A stretch of DNA of 64,000 nucleotides from Rhizobium sp. P32RR-XVIII (GCF_012641395.1 NZ_JABAIH010000010.1:1-64000); one strand, 5' to 3'. Positions 36,159 through 45,315 are shown, counted from the first letter of the stretch. Made by a program: numbers and translations. The notes: generated by a model from the sequence alone, not told the origin.

Positions 36159-36299
36159 CAAGTGGCGGAGAAGGATATGGACGTCGCCCTTGACCTCGCG
36201 CAGAGCGTGAAGCTGCCCTTGCCGCTCAACGGTCTCGTCGACCAGTTCATGAAGTCGATGAACAGGGAACGAATGCAAAGCCTGCTTAGCTGCACTTAG
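36159..36299 (+). pseudogene. Debris of a beta-hydroxyacid dehydrogenase
   Basis: The 572-base gap 35791-36362 has no credible complete gene, but the plus strand around 36160-36297 reads VAEKDMDVALDLAQSVKL and then PLPLNGLVDQFMKS. This closely resembles the C-terminal helices of 3-hydroxyisobutyrate/L-threonate-type (LtnD) dehydrogenases. The frame ends at a TAG at 36297-36299, and a stop lies at 36093. A second possible fragment (GEPSAAKAACPRPLEATSYK, then FFAMGG) is on the opposite strand near 36089-36010, which would imply inversion. There is no start or ribosome-binding site. This is most likely a remnant of a lost pathway gene. Confidence 0.45.
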
Positions 36300-36362
36300 T
36301 TGCGCCCACCCGTAGCTCGGAGGAGAGCGGGGTGAGGACAAACCAAATCGTGGGAGGAAAGC

Positions 36363-37358
36363 ATGAGAAATCTATTGAAAGCAGCTTTGGCAGCGGGGTT
36401 GAGCCTGCTTGCGGGCGCCATGTCGCCGGCCGCGGCAGACGAAGCCCTGACCAAGCTGAATGTCGCGTATGACGGCTTCACCATGACGAGCGCGCCGATC
36501 CAGTACACGCTTGCCAAGGGCTTGTTCAAGAAGTACGGGCTTGACGTCAACCTCGTTTATGTCGAGGGCGGTTCCGTGCTCACCCAGGCGCTCGTCGGCG
36601 GCTCGATCGACATCGCCCAGAACGGCTACACCCCCTCAATCGCCGCGGCCGTTGCCGGCGCCGATGTCGTGATCATCGGCAGCATGGCCAACAAGCTGCC
36701 GTTCCAGCTTGTCGTCGATGCCTCCATCCAGAGCGCCGACCAGCTGCGCGGCAAAAGCATCGCCATCAGCAAGTTTGGTTCGTCGACCGACACCGCCGTC
36801 AAGTTCGCTCTGAAATCTCTCGGCCTCGAACCCACGGATATCAACATTCTCCAACTCGGTGGCGAGGGCACGCGCGCGGCCGCCTTTGAAAGCCACCAGG
36901 TCCAGGGGCTGATGTCGCAATATCCGCGCACGCAGGAAATGGTCGATGCCGGCTCGAAGATGCTGGTAGACGTGACCGAGATCGTCAAGGACTACCCGAA
37001 CACTGCATATGTGACCTCGCGGAGTTATCTTTCTGAGCATTCCGATACCGTCAAGCGCTTCTTCATGGCGATGGGAGAGGGCCTCCACGGCTTTCGTGCC
37101 AATCCGCAGGACGCGATGGACGTGACTGCATCCTTTCTGAAGCTTGAGAAGGGGCCATCGGTCGAACAGGCGTTCCGCTTCTATTCCGAGAAGGTGTTCC
37201 CGCAGGATCTGCGCCCCTCGATCCCAGGTGTGTCTGCTGTCCTGGCGGAGCTTTCGAAAACGCAGCCGGCTGCAGCCTCCGTGAAGCCGGAATCGATCGT
37301 CGACACAAGCACGCTCGATGCGCTCGATAAGGAAGGCTTCTTCAAAGCGCTCAACTAA
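36363..37358 (+). CDS. SsuA/NMT1-type ABC substrate-binding protein
   Basis: This 331-residue exported receptor has a Sec signal peptide (MRNLLKAALAAGLSLLAGA...PAAA-DE). The mature part has KLNVAYDGFTMTSAPIQYTLAKGLFKKYGLDVNLV, GGSVLTQALVGGSIDIAQNG and LRGKSIAISKFGSSTD, the pattern of nitrate/sulfonate/taurine/pyrimidine receptors. It is followed by a matching ATPase and permease. The ligand (aliphatic sulfonate, thiamine precursor or other) cannot be told from sequence. The start follows GGGAGGAAAGC. Confidence 0.9.
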   Translation: MRNLLKAALAAGLSLLAGAMSPAAADEALTKLNVAYDGFTMTSAPIQYTLAKGLFKKYGLDVNLVYVEGGSVLTQALVGGSIDIAQNGYTPSIAAAVAGADVVIIGSMANKLPFQLVVDASIQSADQLRGKSIAISKFGSSTDTAVKFALKSLGLEPTDINILQLGGEGTRAAAFESHQVQGLMSQYPRTQEMVDAGSKMLVDVTEIVKDYPNTAYVTSRSYLSEHSDTVKRFFMAMGEGLHGFRANPQDAMDVTASFLKLEKGPSVEQAFRFYSEKVFPQDLRPSIPGVSAVLAELSKTQPAAASVKPESIVDTSTLDALDKEGFFKALN

Positions 37359-37387
37359 AAACTGCCGATAAGGCGGGAGGAGAACCC

Positions 37388-38197
37388 ATGTTGCAGGCAA
37401 CGCCGGTCAAGCTGAAGGCCGATAGCGTCAAACTGAATTATTACAATGATCGCACCAAGCGCGATCTGAGCGTACTTGACGGCGTCGACTTCAGTGTCAA
37501 CGAGGGTGAACTCGTCAGCATCGTCGGCCCAAGCGGCTGCGGGAAATCGACCTTCCTCGCTGCCGTCGACGGCCTTGTCTCGATCAACGGCGGCAGAATC
37601 CTGATCGACGAACGGGAGGTGAGGAAACCAGGCCCGGATCGCGGCCTTGTCTTCCAGCAGGATTCGCTTTTTCCCTGGCGCACCGTCCTGAGGAACGTCG
37701 CCTACGGCCTGGAGATCCAGAAGGCCTTCAGTAGGGAGGAGATCGCCGCACGTGCGCGCAAGTTCGTCGAGCTCGTCGGGCTCGCCGGCTTCGAGGACAA
37801 CTTTCCGAATGAGCTCTCGGGCGGCATGCGTCAGCGTGTCAACATCGCAAGGGCGCTGGCCGTCGACCCGGAATTGCTGCTGCTTGATGAGCCCTTTGCC
37901 GCACTCGACGCGCAGACACGCGAATTCATGCAGTTCGAGTTGCTGCGCATTCTCGACCGTGCTCAGAAGACCGGGCTGTTCATTACCCACCAGATCGACG
38001 AGGCGATCTTCCTCTCCAATCGCGTCATCGTGTTTTCGGCGCGTCCGGCAAAGGTGAAGGAGATTGTCGAGATCGACCTGCCGAAGGAGCGCACGCTCGA
38101 TCTGAAGCATACACCGCGCTTCATGGAGATCTTTCGCCATATCTGGCGACTGATCGAGGAAGAAAGCGCCCGAATGGGCCTTCTGCGGGTGAATTGA
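37388..38197 (+). CDS. SsuB/TauB-type ABC ATPase
   Basis: This 269-residue ATPase has Walker A GPSGCGKST, Q-loop VFQQDSLFPWRTV, signature LSGGMRQRVNIARA, Walker B LLLLDEPFAALD and H-loop FITHQIDEA. The tail VVFSARPAKVKEIVEIDLP-type sequence is typical of nitrate/sulfonate/taurine ATPases. The start follows GGGAGGAG. It lies between receptor and permease genes of one importer. Confidence 0.93.
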   Translation: MLQATPVKLKADSVKLNYYNDRTKRDLSVLDGVDFSVNEGELVSIVGPSGCGKSTFLAAVDGLVSINGGRILIDEREVRKPGPDRGLVFQQDSLFPWRTVLRNVAYGLEIQKAFSREEIAARARKFVELVGLAGFEDNFPNELSGGMRQRVNIARALAVDPELLLLDEPFAALDAQTREFMQFELLRILDRAQKTGLFITHQIDEAIFLSNRVIVFSARPAKVKEIVEIDLPKERTLDLKHTPRFMEIFRHIWRLIEEESARMGLLRVN

Positions 38198-38208
38198 AGG
38201 AGCGAGAG

Positions 38209-39042
38209 ATGACGTCCGTTACCGAAGAACAAGAAATCCCAAGACAGCGAAAGCCGGAATTCGCCATCTACGAATTCCTGGTGCGCCGAGAGAATGCCTT
38301 GCTCGGCGGGGCCACCATGATCGTGGCGCTCCTGCTCTGGGAGGCGGTTGTCCGCCTTGGCCTGGTCAATCCGCTTTTCACCAGTTCGCCGAGCCGCATT
38401 ATCGCAACAGGTTATGCGATGTTCGCTGACGGCAGCATCTATCCACACCTTGCCATCAGTGGATTGGAGCTGCTCGTAGGCTATGGGCTGGCGATCATCG
38501 TCGGCGTGCCGCTTGGCATTCTGATGGGCTGGTACCGGCGTTTCGACGCGGCGCTCGACCCGATCATCTCGGCGCTCTACGCCACACCGCGCATTGCGCT
38601 CCTGCCGCTGATCATGATCTGGTTCGGCATCGGTCTCGGCTCGAAGTTCGCGATCATCTTCCTGAGCGCCGTGTTCCCGATCCTCATCAACACGAATGCC
38701 GGCGTCAAGACCGTCGAACGCGACTACATCAAGGTGGCTCGTTCTTTCGGGGCGAACGACAGGCAGATGTTCCTGACCGTCGCCTTCCCGGCGGCCGTTC
38801 CGTTCCTGTTGACTGGCCTCCGTCTCGGCCTCGGCCACGCGCTGATCGGCATCGTCGTCGGCGAGATGTACTCGGCACAGGCCGGCGTCGGCTATCTCAT
38901 ATCCGTCGCCGGCGCCACCTTCCAGACCGACCGGGTCATGTTTGGCATCATCCTGATTGCCGCCGCCGGCGTCGTGCTCACCAACATCCTTAGGATGGTC
39001 GAGCGCCGCTTCGACCGCTGGCGGCCGAACAACAGGCTCTAG
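38209..39042 (+). CDS. SsuC/TauC-type ABC permease
   Basis: This 277-residue permease has six membrane segments. Motifs are LLWEAVVRLGLVNPLFTSSPSRI, the YATPRIALLPLIMIWFGIGLGSK block and the docking sequence YIKVARSFGANDRQMFLTVAFPAA. Start 38209 follows AAGGAG; the TTG at 38194 would overlap the ATPase. It completes the three-gene importer. No terminator is clear downstream. Confidence 0.92.
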   Translation: MTSVTEEQEIPRQRKPEFAIYEFLVRRENALLGGATMIVALLLWEAVVRLGLVNPLFTSSPSRIIATGYAMFADGSIYPHLAISGLELLVGYGLAIIVGVPLGILMGWYRRFDAALDPIISALYATPRIALLPLIMIWFGIGLGSKFAIIFLSAVFPILINTNAGVKTVERDYIKVARSFGANDRQMFLTVAFPAAVPFLLTGLRLGLGHALIGIVVGEMYSAQAGVGYLISVAGATFQTDRVMFGIILIAAAGVVLTNILRMVERRFDRWRPNNRL

Positions 39043-39512
39043 CCGGTCGGCCGGTTCCCAGCGGCCATCGGCGGCGACACGATTCTACAGCGACGGCGGC
39101 TACCACATTATAGATTAGGCCGCCGGTCTATTTGGCCGAAAGAGTCGGCGCGCAGCGGTTCAGCATCCTCAGGCCGGCTCATAGGCCTCAAAAATCGCCT
39201 AGGTGGTGGCCCTTATTGTTTCCGCGGGCGCGCGGCGGTAATGTGTGTGGAGGCCGAAGAAGTGGCTGGCGACTATTCCAGATCGGTCGCCATTTGCGCG
39301 GCAGAGTCTGCGGAGTTGCATCCAAAAAAGGGGTGCAAGGACTGGCCCCTCTGAGGCCCTGGGATTAGCAGAGTAATCGAAAGTTGCGAAGATGGTGTTC
39401 GCAACTGATCGCCACTCTATTTGGCACGAATAGCCTTCAAGGAAGCCGTGAGAGAGGCAGGGCTTCATCTGTAGGGCGAAAACGAGCAGCGACGCGATGC
39501 AAAGAGGGAGGC
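39043..39512. promoter_or_regulatory. Structured 470-base leader/promoter region before the pseudo-ABC gene
   Basis: No gene is convincing here. Two structures stand out near the right end: TTGCATCC, six A and GGGGTGCAA (39316-39338), and a perfect 9-base inverted repeat AGTTGCGAA/TTCGCAACT with a 7-base spacer (39382-39406). The second is a likely operator or leader stem for the ABC-phosphoketolase-glycoamylase block. At the left end AGCCGGTC/GGCCGGTT may act as a weak terminator for the importer. Confidence 0.45.
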
Positions 39513-41189
39513 ATGGAAGAGCTGCAGACTTCTCTCAGGGTGACGGCGAGCCGCTTTCTGCGCTCAGTGAAGCATTTCCTTTCTTCGGAAGTCGGCGGCA
39601 CGGCAAAGCTTCTGACCGCAAGCCTGGTCGTATTCTTCCTCGCGATTAACGGGCTCAATGTGCTCAACAGCTTCGTCGGCCGGAATTTCATGACGGCGAT
39701 CGTCGACAGGCAGGTTGCAGAGTTCGCCAGGCAAGCCGTGTTCTATCTTCTTGTGTTTGCCGCCTCTACGACCGTATCGGTGTTTGCGCGCTTTACCGAG
39801 GAACGGCTCGCACTCCTTTGGAGAGACTTTCTGACGCGTCGCGCCGTCAATCTCTATCTCACGGACAGAGCCTTCTACCGCCTGGACGTTTCGGGAGAGC
39901 TCTCGTATCCGGATCAGCGCATCTCGGAGGATATCCGTGCGTTTACCGTGACGACGCTGTCCTTCCTGCTCCTGATCTTCAGCAGCGGACTGACGATTCT
40001 TTCATTTTCAGGGGTGCTTTTGTCCATCAACCCTGTCTTGTTCGCCGTGGCTTTCATCTACGCAGCTTGTGGCTCATTGCTCACGGTATGGCTCGGGCGA
40101 CCGCTCATCAAGCTGAACTACGACCAGCTCGATAAAGAGGCAAGCTTCCGTACGGGCCTCGTCCGGGCAAGGGAAAATGCCGCACGGATCACGCTGTCCG
40201 GCACCGAGCGGCACATGAAGTCCTTTCTGGCAGGCCGAATTGATGATCTGGTAGCGAACTTTCGGGTCATAACATCTGTGAACCGCAATGTCGGCTTCTT
40301 CACAACTGGTTACAACTGGCTGATTCAGATCATCCCTGCTCTGATCGTCGCGCCGGCGTTTTTCCGCGGTGATATCGAATTTGGGGTGATTACACAGTCT
40401 GCAGCAGCATTCGCGATGCTGGTGGGCGCCTTTTCGCTGATAATCAACCAATTCAACTCGATCTCCAATTTTGCTGCCGTCGTGGCACGGCTGAGCACAC
40501 TCTCGGCAGCGATAGAAAACCCCCGGCAGCACGTCCGATCGGAAATTCAGATCGACGACACCGGAGAGGGCCTTGTTTATGAGAAGCTCACGATATTGTC
40601 AGAGCGGGATGACGCGCCGTTGTTGCGGGAGCTGACCGTAGCCATTCCGTCTTGTGCTCGCGTACTGGTGACCGGCCGCGAGGACCAAGAGAACGCGTTT
40701 TTCAGGGTCACCGCAGGGTTCGCTTATCCGGGTTCGGGCAGAATCTTTCGTCCCGCCAACGCAGGGATACGCTTCCTGCCGCAGCAGCCCTATCTTCCGC
40801 CGAGCACGCTTCGACAGCTGATCGTTCCGTCGGATGCGGGTGCTGAAAACCTGGATGAACGGATTTCGAGACTGCTTACCGAATTCGGACTCGAACGCAT
40901 TTCCGCAGCGGGGGGATTTGAACAGGTAGTAGAATGGGATACGCTTCTGACGCCAAGAGAGCAGCAGCTGCTCGCGATGGCGAGTGTATCCGTAGCGAAA
41001 CCGCGTGTCATTGTGCTTGAGAGGACCGCGGCTACGGTGGGGCAGGACGAAGTCCGCAAGATTATTACGCGCTTTGCAGAAGACGGTATCGCCTGCGTTC
41101 ATATTGGGAACGTCGCAGAGATATCACTTTATGATGCCATCCTGAAGTTTGCAGACGATGGCGCTTGGCAGTGGAGGAAACGGACATAA
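39513..41189 (+). CDS. SbmA/BacA-fold ABC protein with a degenerate ATPase domain
   Basis: This 558-residue fused membrane-ATPase protein of the ABCD/YddA/SbmA-BacA type has membrane segments at about 33-53, 72-92, 148-170, 174-195, 268-283 and 296-315. LALLWRDFLTRRAVNLYL, NPDQRISEDIRAF-like YPDQRISEDIRAF and the FLPQQPYLPPSTLRQL Q-loop are family marks. The nucleotide site is degenerate throughout: Walker A is VTGREDQENAFFR (no Gly-Lys-Ser), the signature is LTPREQQLLA, Walker B is VIVLERTAAT and the H-loop histidine is replaced in HIGNVAE. The frame is intact, so this is a pseudo-ABC protein rather than simple decay. Start 39513 has GGGAGG. Phosphoketolase follows after 64 bases. Confidence 0.8.
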   Translation: MEELQTSLRVTASRFLRSVKHFLSSEVGGTAKLLTASLVVFFLAINGLNVLNSFVGRNFMTAIVDRQVAEFARQAVFYLLVFAASTTVSVFARFTEERLALLWRDFLTRRAVNLYLTDRAFYRLDVSGELSYPDQRISEDIRAFTVTTLSFLLLIFSSGLTILSFSGVLLSINPVLFAVAFIYAACGSLLTVWLGRPLIKLNYDQLDKEASFRTGLVRARENAARITLSGTERHMKSFLAGRIDDLVANFRVITSVNRNVGFFTTGYNWLIQIIPALIVAPAFFRGDIEFGVITQSAAAFAMLVGAFSLIINQFNSISNFAAVVARLSTLSAAIENPRQHVRSEIQIDDTGEGLVYEKLTILSERDDAPLLRELTVAIPSCARVLVTGREDQENAFFRVTAGFAYPGSGRIFRPANAGIRFLPQQPYLPPSTLRQLIVPSDAGAENLDERISRLLTEFGLERISAAGGFEQVVEWDTLLTPREQQLLAMASVSVAKPRVIVLERTAATVGQDEVRKIITRFAEDGIACVHIGNVAEISLYDAILKFADDGAWQWRKRT

Positions 41190-41253
41190 CCGCACAAGCG
41201 GTGGTGGCATGCAGCACAGAGACTGAGGCGAGAAGAAACTCGATGGGAGGCTG

Positions 41254-43704
41254 ATGATGACGAATGCCGCTCTTTCAATCGATGACAAGCAGACAAAGAC
41301 CACCCCGCTTGGGGCCGAGGAACTCCGCTTGATGGACGCCTATTGGCGGGCATCGAACTATCTTTCGGTGGGGCAAATTTATCTACTCGATAACCCGCTT
41401 CTGAAAGAGTCGCTCAGGCGCGAGCATATCAAGCCGCGGCTGCTTGGCCACTGGGGAACGTCGCCCGGCTTGAACATGCTCTATGTGCACCTGAATCGGG
41501 TGATCAAGCGCGACGACCTCAACATGATCTATGTGATCGGGCCTGGCCATGGCGGACCGTCGCTGGTCGCGCATGCCTATCTGGAGGGAACCTACAGCGA
41601 AGTCTACCCGAATATCGGGCAGGACGTGGGGGGCATGAAACGCCTGTTCAAGCAGTTCAGTTTCCCGGGTGGAATCCCGAGCCACGTCGCTCCCGAAACG
41701 CCTGGAAGCATCCATGAAGGCGGTGAACTGGGCTATGCCCTGAGCCACGCCTACGGCGCTGCCTTCGACAATCCTGATTTAATCGTCGCCTGCGTCGTCG
41801 GCGACGGCGAGGCCGAAACAGGCCCGCTGGCGACGGGATGGCACGGCAACAAGTTCCTCAATCCCGCCCGTGACGGATGCGTGCTGCCGATCCTGCATCT
41901 CAACGGCTACAAGATCGCCAACCCGTGCTTCCTCGCTCGCATTCCCCAGCCCGAACTGCAGAAGTTCTTCGAAGGGATGGGGTATGCGCCGCTTTTCGTG
42001 GAAGGGCATGATCCCGATAAGGTGCAGCAGCAATTGGCCGCGGCCATGGACACCGCCGTTACGGAGATCAAAAGGATCTGGGCGGAGGCGAGGGACAAGG
42101 GGAACGTCAGCCGTCCGGCCTGGCCCATGATCGTCTTCCGCACCCCTAAGGGGTGGACCTGCCCGAGCGAAATCGACGGCAAGAAGTGTGAAGACTATTG
42201 GCGCTCGCATCAGGTCCCGATGGGCGACATGGACAAGCCGGAGCACATCGAGATCCTTCAGCAGTGGATGAAGAGCTACAAGCCTGAAGAACTCTTCGAT
42301 GACGACGGTCGATTACGCGCCGAATTGGCGTCCTTGGCCCCGGCGGGTCATCGCCGGATGAGCGACAACCCGCATGCAAATGGCGGCCTGGTTTTGCGTG
42401 ATCTGAAGATGCCGGACTTCCGCGACTACGCCGTCTCGGTGCCGAGCCCCGGATCGGTGACGACGGAATCCGCTCGTGTCATGGGCAAGTTCCTGCGCGA
42501 TGTCATGAAGCTGAACATGGATAGCAAGAACTTCCGGCTGTTCAGCCCTGACGAGAACAACTCCAACCGCTGGCAGGACGTGATGGAAGTCACCAACCGT
42601 TGCTACATGGCGGAGATCTATCCCGAGGACGATCACCTGTCGCCCGATGGCCGCGTGATGGAAGTGTTGAGCGAGCATCAGTGCCAGGGCTGGCTGGAAG
42701 GCTACCTTCTGACGGGGCGCCACGGCTTCTTCTCCTGTTATGAGGCTTTCATCCACATCATCGACTCGATGTTCAACCAACACGCCAAATGGCTGAAGGT
42801 GTGCAACCACATTCCCTGGAGGCGGTCGATCGCCTCTCTGAACTACTTCCTGAGCTCGCATGTCTGGCGGCAGGATCACAATGGCTTCAGCCACCAGGAC
42901 CCGGGCTTCATCGATCACGTCGTCAACAAGAAAGCCGAGGTGATCCGCGTTTACCTGCCGCCGGATGCGAATACGCTGCTTTCGGTCACCGACCACTGCC
43001 TGCGAAGCCGCAACTATGTGAACGTCGTCGTGGCCGGCAAACAGCCGGCTCCGCAATGGCTGACCATGGATGAGGCGATCAAGCACTGTGCCCAAGGCCT
43101 CGGCATTTGGGAGTGGGCCAGCAACGATCGAGGTTCGGAGCCGGATGTCGTCATGGCGTGCTGTGGCGACGTGCCGACGCTGGAGACGCTGGCGGCCGTG
43201 CAATTGATCCGCGAACATATTCCGGAGCTGAAGGTGCGCGTGATCAATATCGTCAATCTCATGAAGCTGCAGCCGTCAAGCGAGCACCCGCATGGGCTTT
43301 CCGATCGCGATTTCGACGCGCTGTTTACCAAGGACAAGCCGATCATCTTCGCGTTCCATGGATATCCCTGGCTTATTCATCGTCTGACCTACCGTCGCAC
43401 CAACCACGACAATCTGCATGTTCGAGGATACAAGGAGGAGGGAACGACCACGACGCCGTTCGACATGGTCGTTCTGAACCAGCTCGATCGCTTCCATCTC
43501 GTCGAAGACGTCATTGATCGGCTGCCGCAACTCGGCGCTCGCGCGGCCTACTTCAAGCAGGCGATCCGCGACAAGCTGATCGAGCATCGGCAGTACATCC
43601 AGGAGCACGGCGATGACATGCCTGAGATCAGCGGCTGGAAATGGGGTGTCCGAGGACAGTCAGTTAGGCCGCAAGGGACGTCGACGGAAGGCGACAACAC
43701 GTGA
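41254..43704 (+). CDS. xfp: Phosphoketolase (xylulose-5-P/fructose-6-P)
   Basis: This 816-residue, thiamine-diphosphate-dependent enzyme splits xylulose 5-phosphate (and often fructose 6-phosphate) with phosphate to acetyl phosphate. YLSVGQIYLLDNPLL, GHWGTSPGLNMLYVHLNRVI, GPGHGGPSLVAHAYLEGTY, the cofactor block VVGDGEAETGPLA, SPDENNSNRW, EGYLLTGRHGFFSCYEAF and MACCGDVPTLETLAA are all in place. Length is as expected (about 800). GGGAGG precedes the tandem ATGATG start. No acetate kinase is in the window. Linkage with the pseudo-ABC protein and a glycoamylase is noteworthy; the block may serve central carbon rerouting under low oxygen or stress. Confidence 0.97.
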   Translation: MMTNAALSIDDKQTKTTPLGAEELRLMDAYWRASNYLSVGQIYLLDNPLLKESLRREHIKPRLLGHWGTSPGLNMLYVHLNRVIKRDDLNMIYVIGPGHGGPSLVAHAYLEGTYSEVYPNIGQDVGGMKRLFKQFSFPGGIPSHVAPETPGSIHEGGELGYALSHAYGAAFDNPDLIVACVVGDGEAETGPLATGWHGNKFLNPARDGCVLPILHLNGYKIANPCFLARIPQPELQKFFEGMGYAPLFVEGHDPDKVQQQLAAAMDTAVTEIKRIWAEARDKGNVSRPAWPMIVFRTPKGWTCPSEIDGKKCEDYWRSHQVPMGDMDKPEHIEILQQWMKSYKPEELFDDDGRLRAELASLAPAGHRRMSDNPHANGGLVLRDLKMPDFRDYAVSVPSPGSVTTESARVMGKFLRDVMKLNMDSKNFRLFSPDENNSNRWQDVMEVTNRCYMAEIYPEDDHLSPDGRVMEVLSEHQCQGWLEGYLLTGRHGFFSCYEAFIHIIDSMFNQHAKWLKVCNHIPWRRSIASLNYFLSSHVWRQDHNGFSHQDPGFIDHVVNKKAEVIRVYLPPDANTLLSVTDHCLRSRNYVNVVVAGKQPAPQWLTMDEAIKHCAQGLGIWEWASNDRGSEPDVVMACCGDVPTLETLAAVQLIREHIPELKVRVINIVNLMKLQPSSEHPHGLSDRDFDALFTKDKPIIFAFHGYPWLIHRLTYRRTNHDNLHVRGYKEEGTTTTPFDMVVLNQLDRFHLVEDVIDRLPQLGARAAYFKQAIRDKLIEHRQYIQEHGDDMPEISGWKWGVRGQSVRPQGTSTEGDNT

Positions 43705-43733
43705 GCCGCCCAGCCGGCTGCTGAGGGGCGGCT
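43704..43733 (+). terminator. Terminator-like hairpin at the phosphoketolase stop
   Basis: AGCCGCC and GGCGGCT (7 bp) enclose a loop that contains the palindrome AGCCGGCT. The left arm begins at the final A of the TGA. A further inverted repeat, ACTTGCG/CGCAAGT, follows at 43740-43771. Both lie in the 140-base gap before the glycoamylase gene. Confidence 0.55.
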
Positions 43734-43844
43734 AGGCTGACTTGCGATGACACCAGTGCTGATACGCAAGTCACGCCTGACGACGCTCAGGCTGTGATTT
43801 GCGTGAGGCAAAATGGATCGCGAAGCTGTGGAATGGGTGAAGTC

Positions 43845-45164
43845 ATGATCGAGATACCTCCCATCGCGCCACATATGGAGTCCGCGCCGAGCGACCAGGA
43901 CTTGGCGCGATTGCAGTTAATGACCCTGCTCTACTACCTGCAATGCACCAATCCGGACAACGGGCTGGTGCGCGACAAGACGCAGGACGGTGCGCCGGCG
44001 AGCATCGCTGCGGTCGGTATGGCGCTTGCCACCATTCCCGTCGTGGTGGAGCGTGGCGTTATCATTCGCGAGTTTGCCGTCAAGATCGCGCGGCGCCGGC
44101 TGGAATTCTTGATGCGTTGCCACCAGGGACCGGAACCTGACGCCTCCGGTTACAAGGGATTCTTCTATCATTTCCTCGACATCGAGACGGGGCGGCGGGT
44201 CTGGCAGTGCGAACTGTCGACGATCGACTCGGCCTTTCTGTTTGCCGGCGCTTTGACGGCCGCTACCTATTTCGATGGGGATACGGAGGACGAGGTGCAA
44301 GTCAGGCATCTTGCTGCCTCGCTCTACGAACGGGCAGACTGGAACTGGGCGCGTGACCATGGTGCGACGCTGACGCATGGCTGGCGACCGGAGAACGGCT
44401 TCATTCCCTATCGCTGGCGTGGCTATGACGAGGGCCTGCTTCTCTACATACTGGGGCTTGGATCGCCGACCTATCCGCTGCCGCCGGAAAGCTATGCGGC
44501 CTATAGGGAGAGCTACGAGTGGCGTAACATCTTCGGGCGTGAACTGCTCTATTCCGGTCCGCTCTTTACGCATCAGCTTTCGCATATGTGGATCGACTTC
44601 CGCGATATCCGCGACGAATTCATGCAAGAGCACGAAAGCGACTATTTTCAAAACAGCCGTCAGGCCACCTTCGTGCAGCAGGAATATGCGATCCGAAATC
44701 CGATGGGATTCGAGGGCTACGGCGAGCACTGCTGGGGATTTACCGCGTGCGACGGTCCCGGCTGGCGGACCGTGGAAATTGACGGCGTGCGGCGCGAGTT
44801 CTTCGATTACATCGCACGCGGGGCACCGTTTGGGCCCGACGACGGGACCGTATGCCCCTGGGTTGTCGTAGCATCCCTTCCTTTTGCGCCTGAGATCGTC
44901 ATTCCGACCGTTCGCAATTTCGCGGGCTTGAAGCTGGGGATGACGCGGCTTTACGGATTCAAGCCGTCCTTCAATCAGACCTTCAAGGATGCAAGCAGTC
45001 CGACAGAGTGGTGGATCAGCCCCTACCATTTCGGGATCGACCAGGGGCCGGTGGCGCTGATGATCGAAAACTATCGCACTGGCCTCCTCTGGAATCTGAT
45101 GCGCAATTGCGAGCCCATCGTCCGTGGATTGCGTCAGGCCGGGTTCACTGGCGGCTGGCTGTAG
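43845..45164 (+). CDS. Glycoamylase-family protein, GH144-like (beta-1,2-glucan type)
   Basis: This 439-residue protein of the Pfam Glycoamylase family includes GH144 endo-beta-1,2-glucanases and the related domain of cyclic beta-1,2-glucan synthases. Motifs include GYKGFFYHFLDIETGRR, ELSTIDSAFLFAG, FIPYRWRGYDEGLLLYILGLGS, FTHQLSHMWIDFR, NPMGFEGYGEHCWGFTACDGPG and WISPYHFGIDQGPVALMIENYRTGLLW. The candidate acids Glu/Asp in YDEG and ACDGPG are present. No signal peptide is seen, so it looks cytoplasmic. Start 43845 is chosen over 43833 for GGTGA upstream. In a rhizobium, a beta-1,2-glucan or oligosaccharide substrate is plausible, by inference. Confidence 0.85.
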   Translation: MIEIPPIAPHMESAPSDQDLARLQLMTLLYYLQCTNPDNGLVRDKTQDGAPASIAAVGMALATIPVVVERGVIIREFAVKIARRRLEFLMRCHQGPEPDASGYKGFFYHFLDIETGRRVWQCELSTIDSAFLFAGALTAATYFDGDTEDEVQVRHLAASLYERADWNWARDHGATLTHGWRPENGFIPYRWRGYDEGLLLYILGLGSPTYPLPPESYAAYRESYEWRNIFGRELLYSGPLFTHQLSHMWIDFRDIRDEFMQEHESDYFQNSRQATFVQQEYAIRNPMGFEGYGEHCWGFTACDGPGWRTVEIDGVRREFFDYIARGAPFGPDDGTVCPWVVVASLPFAPEIVIPTVRNFAGLKLGMTRLYGFKPSFNQTFKDASSPTEWWISPYHFGIDQGPVALMIENYRTGLLWNLMRNCEPIVRGLRQAGFTGGWL

Positions 45165-45289
45165 CAAAGGATGCGCGAAGGGAGCACCCGGCGTCGCCAA
45201 TCCCTTTCCCCAGCCGCCGAGGCCGCCTGAGACCGACTCGGGCGATGTTTTCGGCATTCATGAAGACGAGCCTTCCGGTGGCGACCGCT

Positions 45290-45315
45290 GGAACATTTTG
45301 CCCGTAAGAATGGTT
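45290..45315 (+). promoter_or_regulatory. EcfG/RpoE2-like stress promoter of the DUF3008 gene
   Basis: GGAAC at 45290-45294 is followed after 19 bases by TT at 45314-45315 (GGAAC-N17-GGTT), close to the alphaproteobacterial general-stress consensus GGAAC-N18/19-TT. The DUF3008 start lies 33 bases further on. Confidence 0.5.

Noticed and set aside
35861..36295. 144-codon minus-strand frame in the gap before the SsuA-type gene
   Set aside because: Unlike any family recalled and without a start signal; the gap is better explained as gene debris.
39422..39436. TGGCACG followed by GCCT, resembling a sigma-54 promoter
   Set aside because: The -12 element does not match TTGC at the required spacing.
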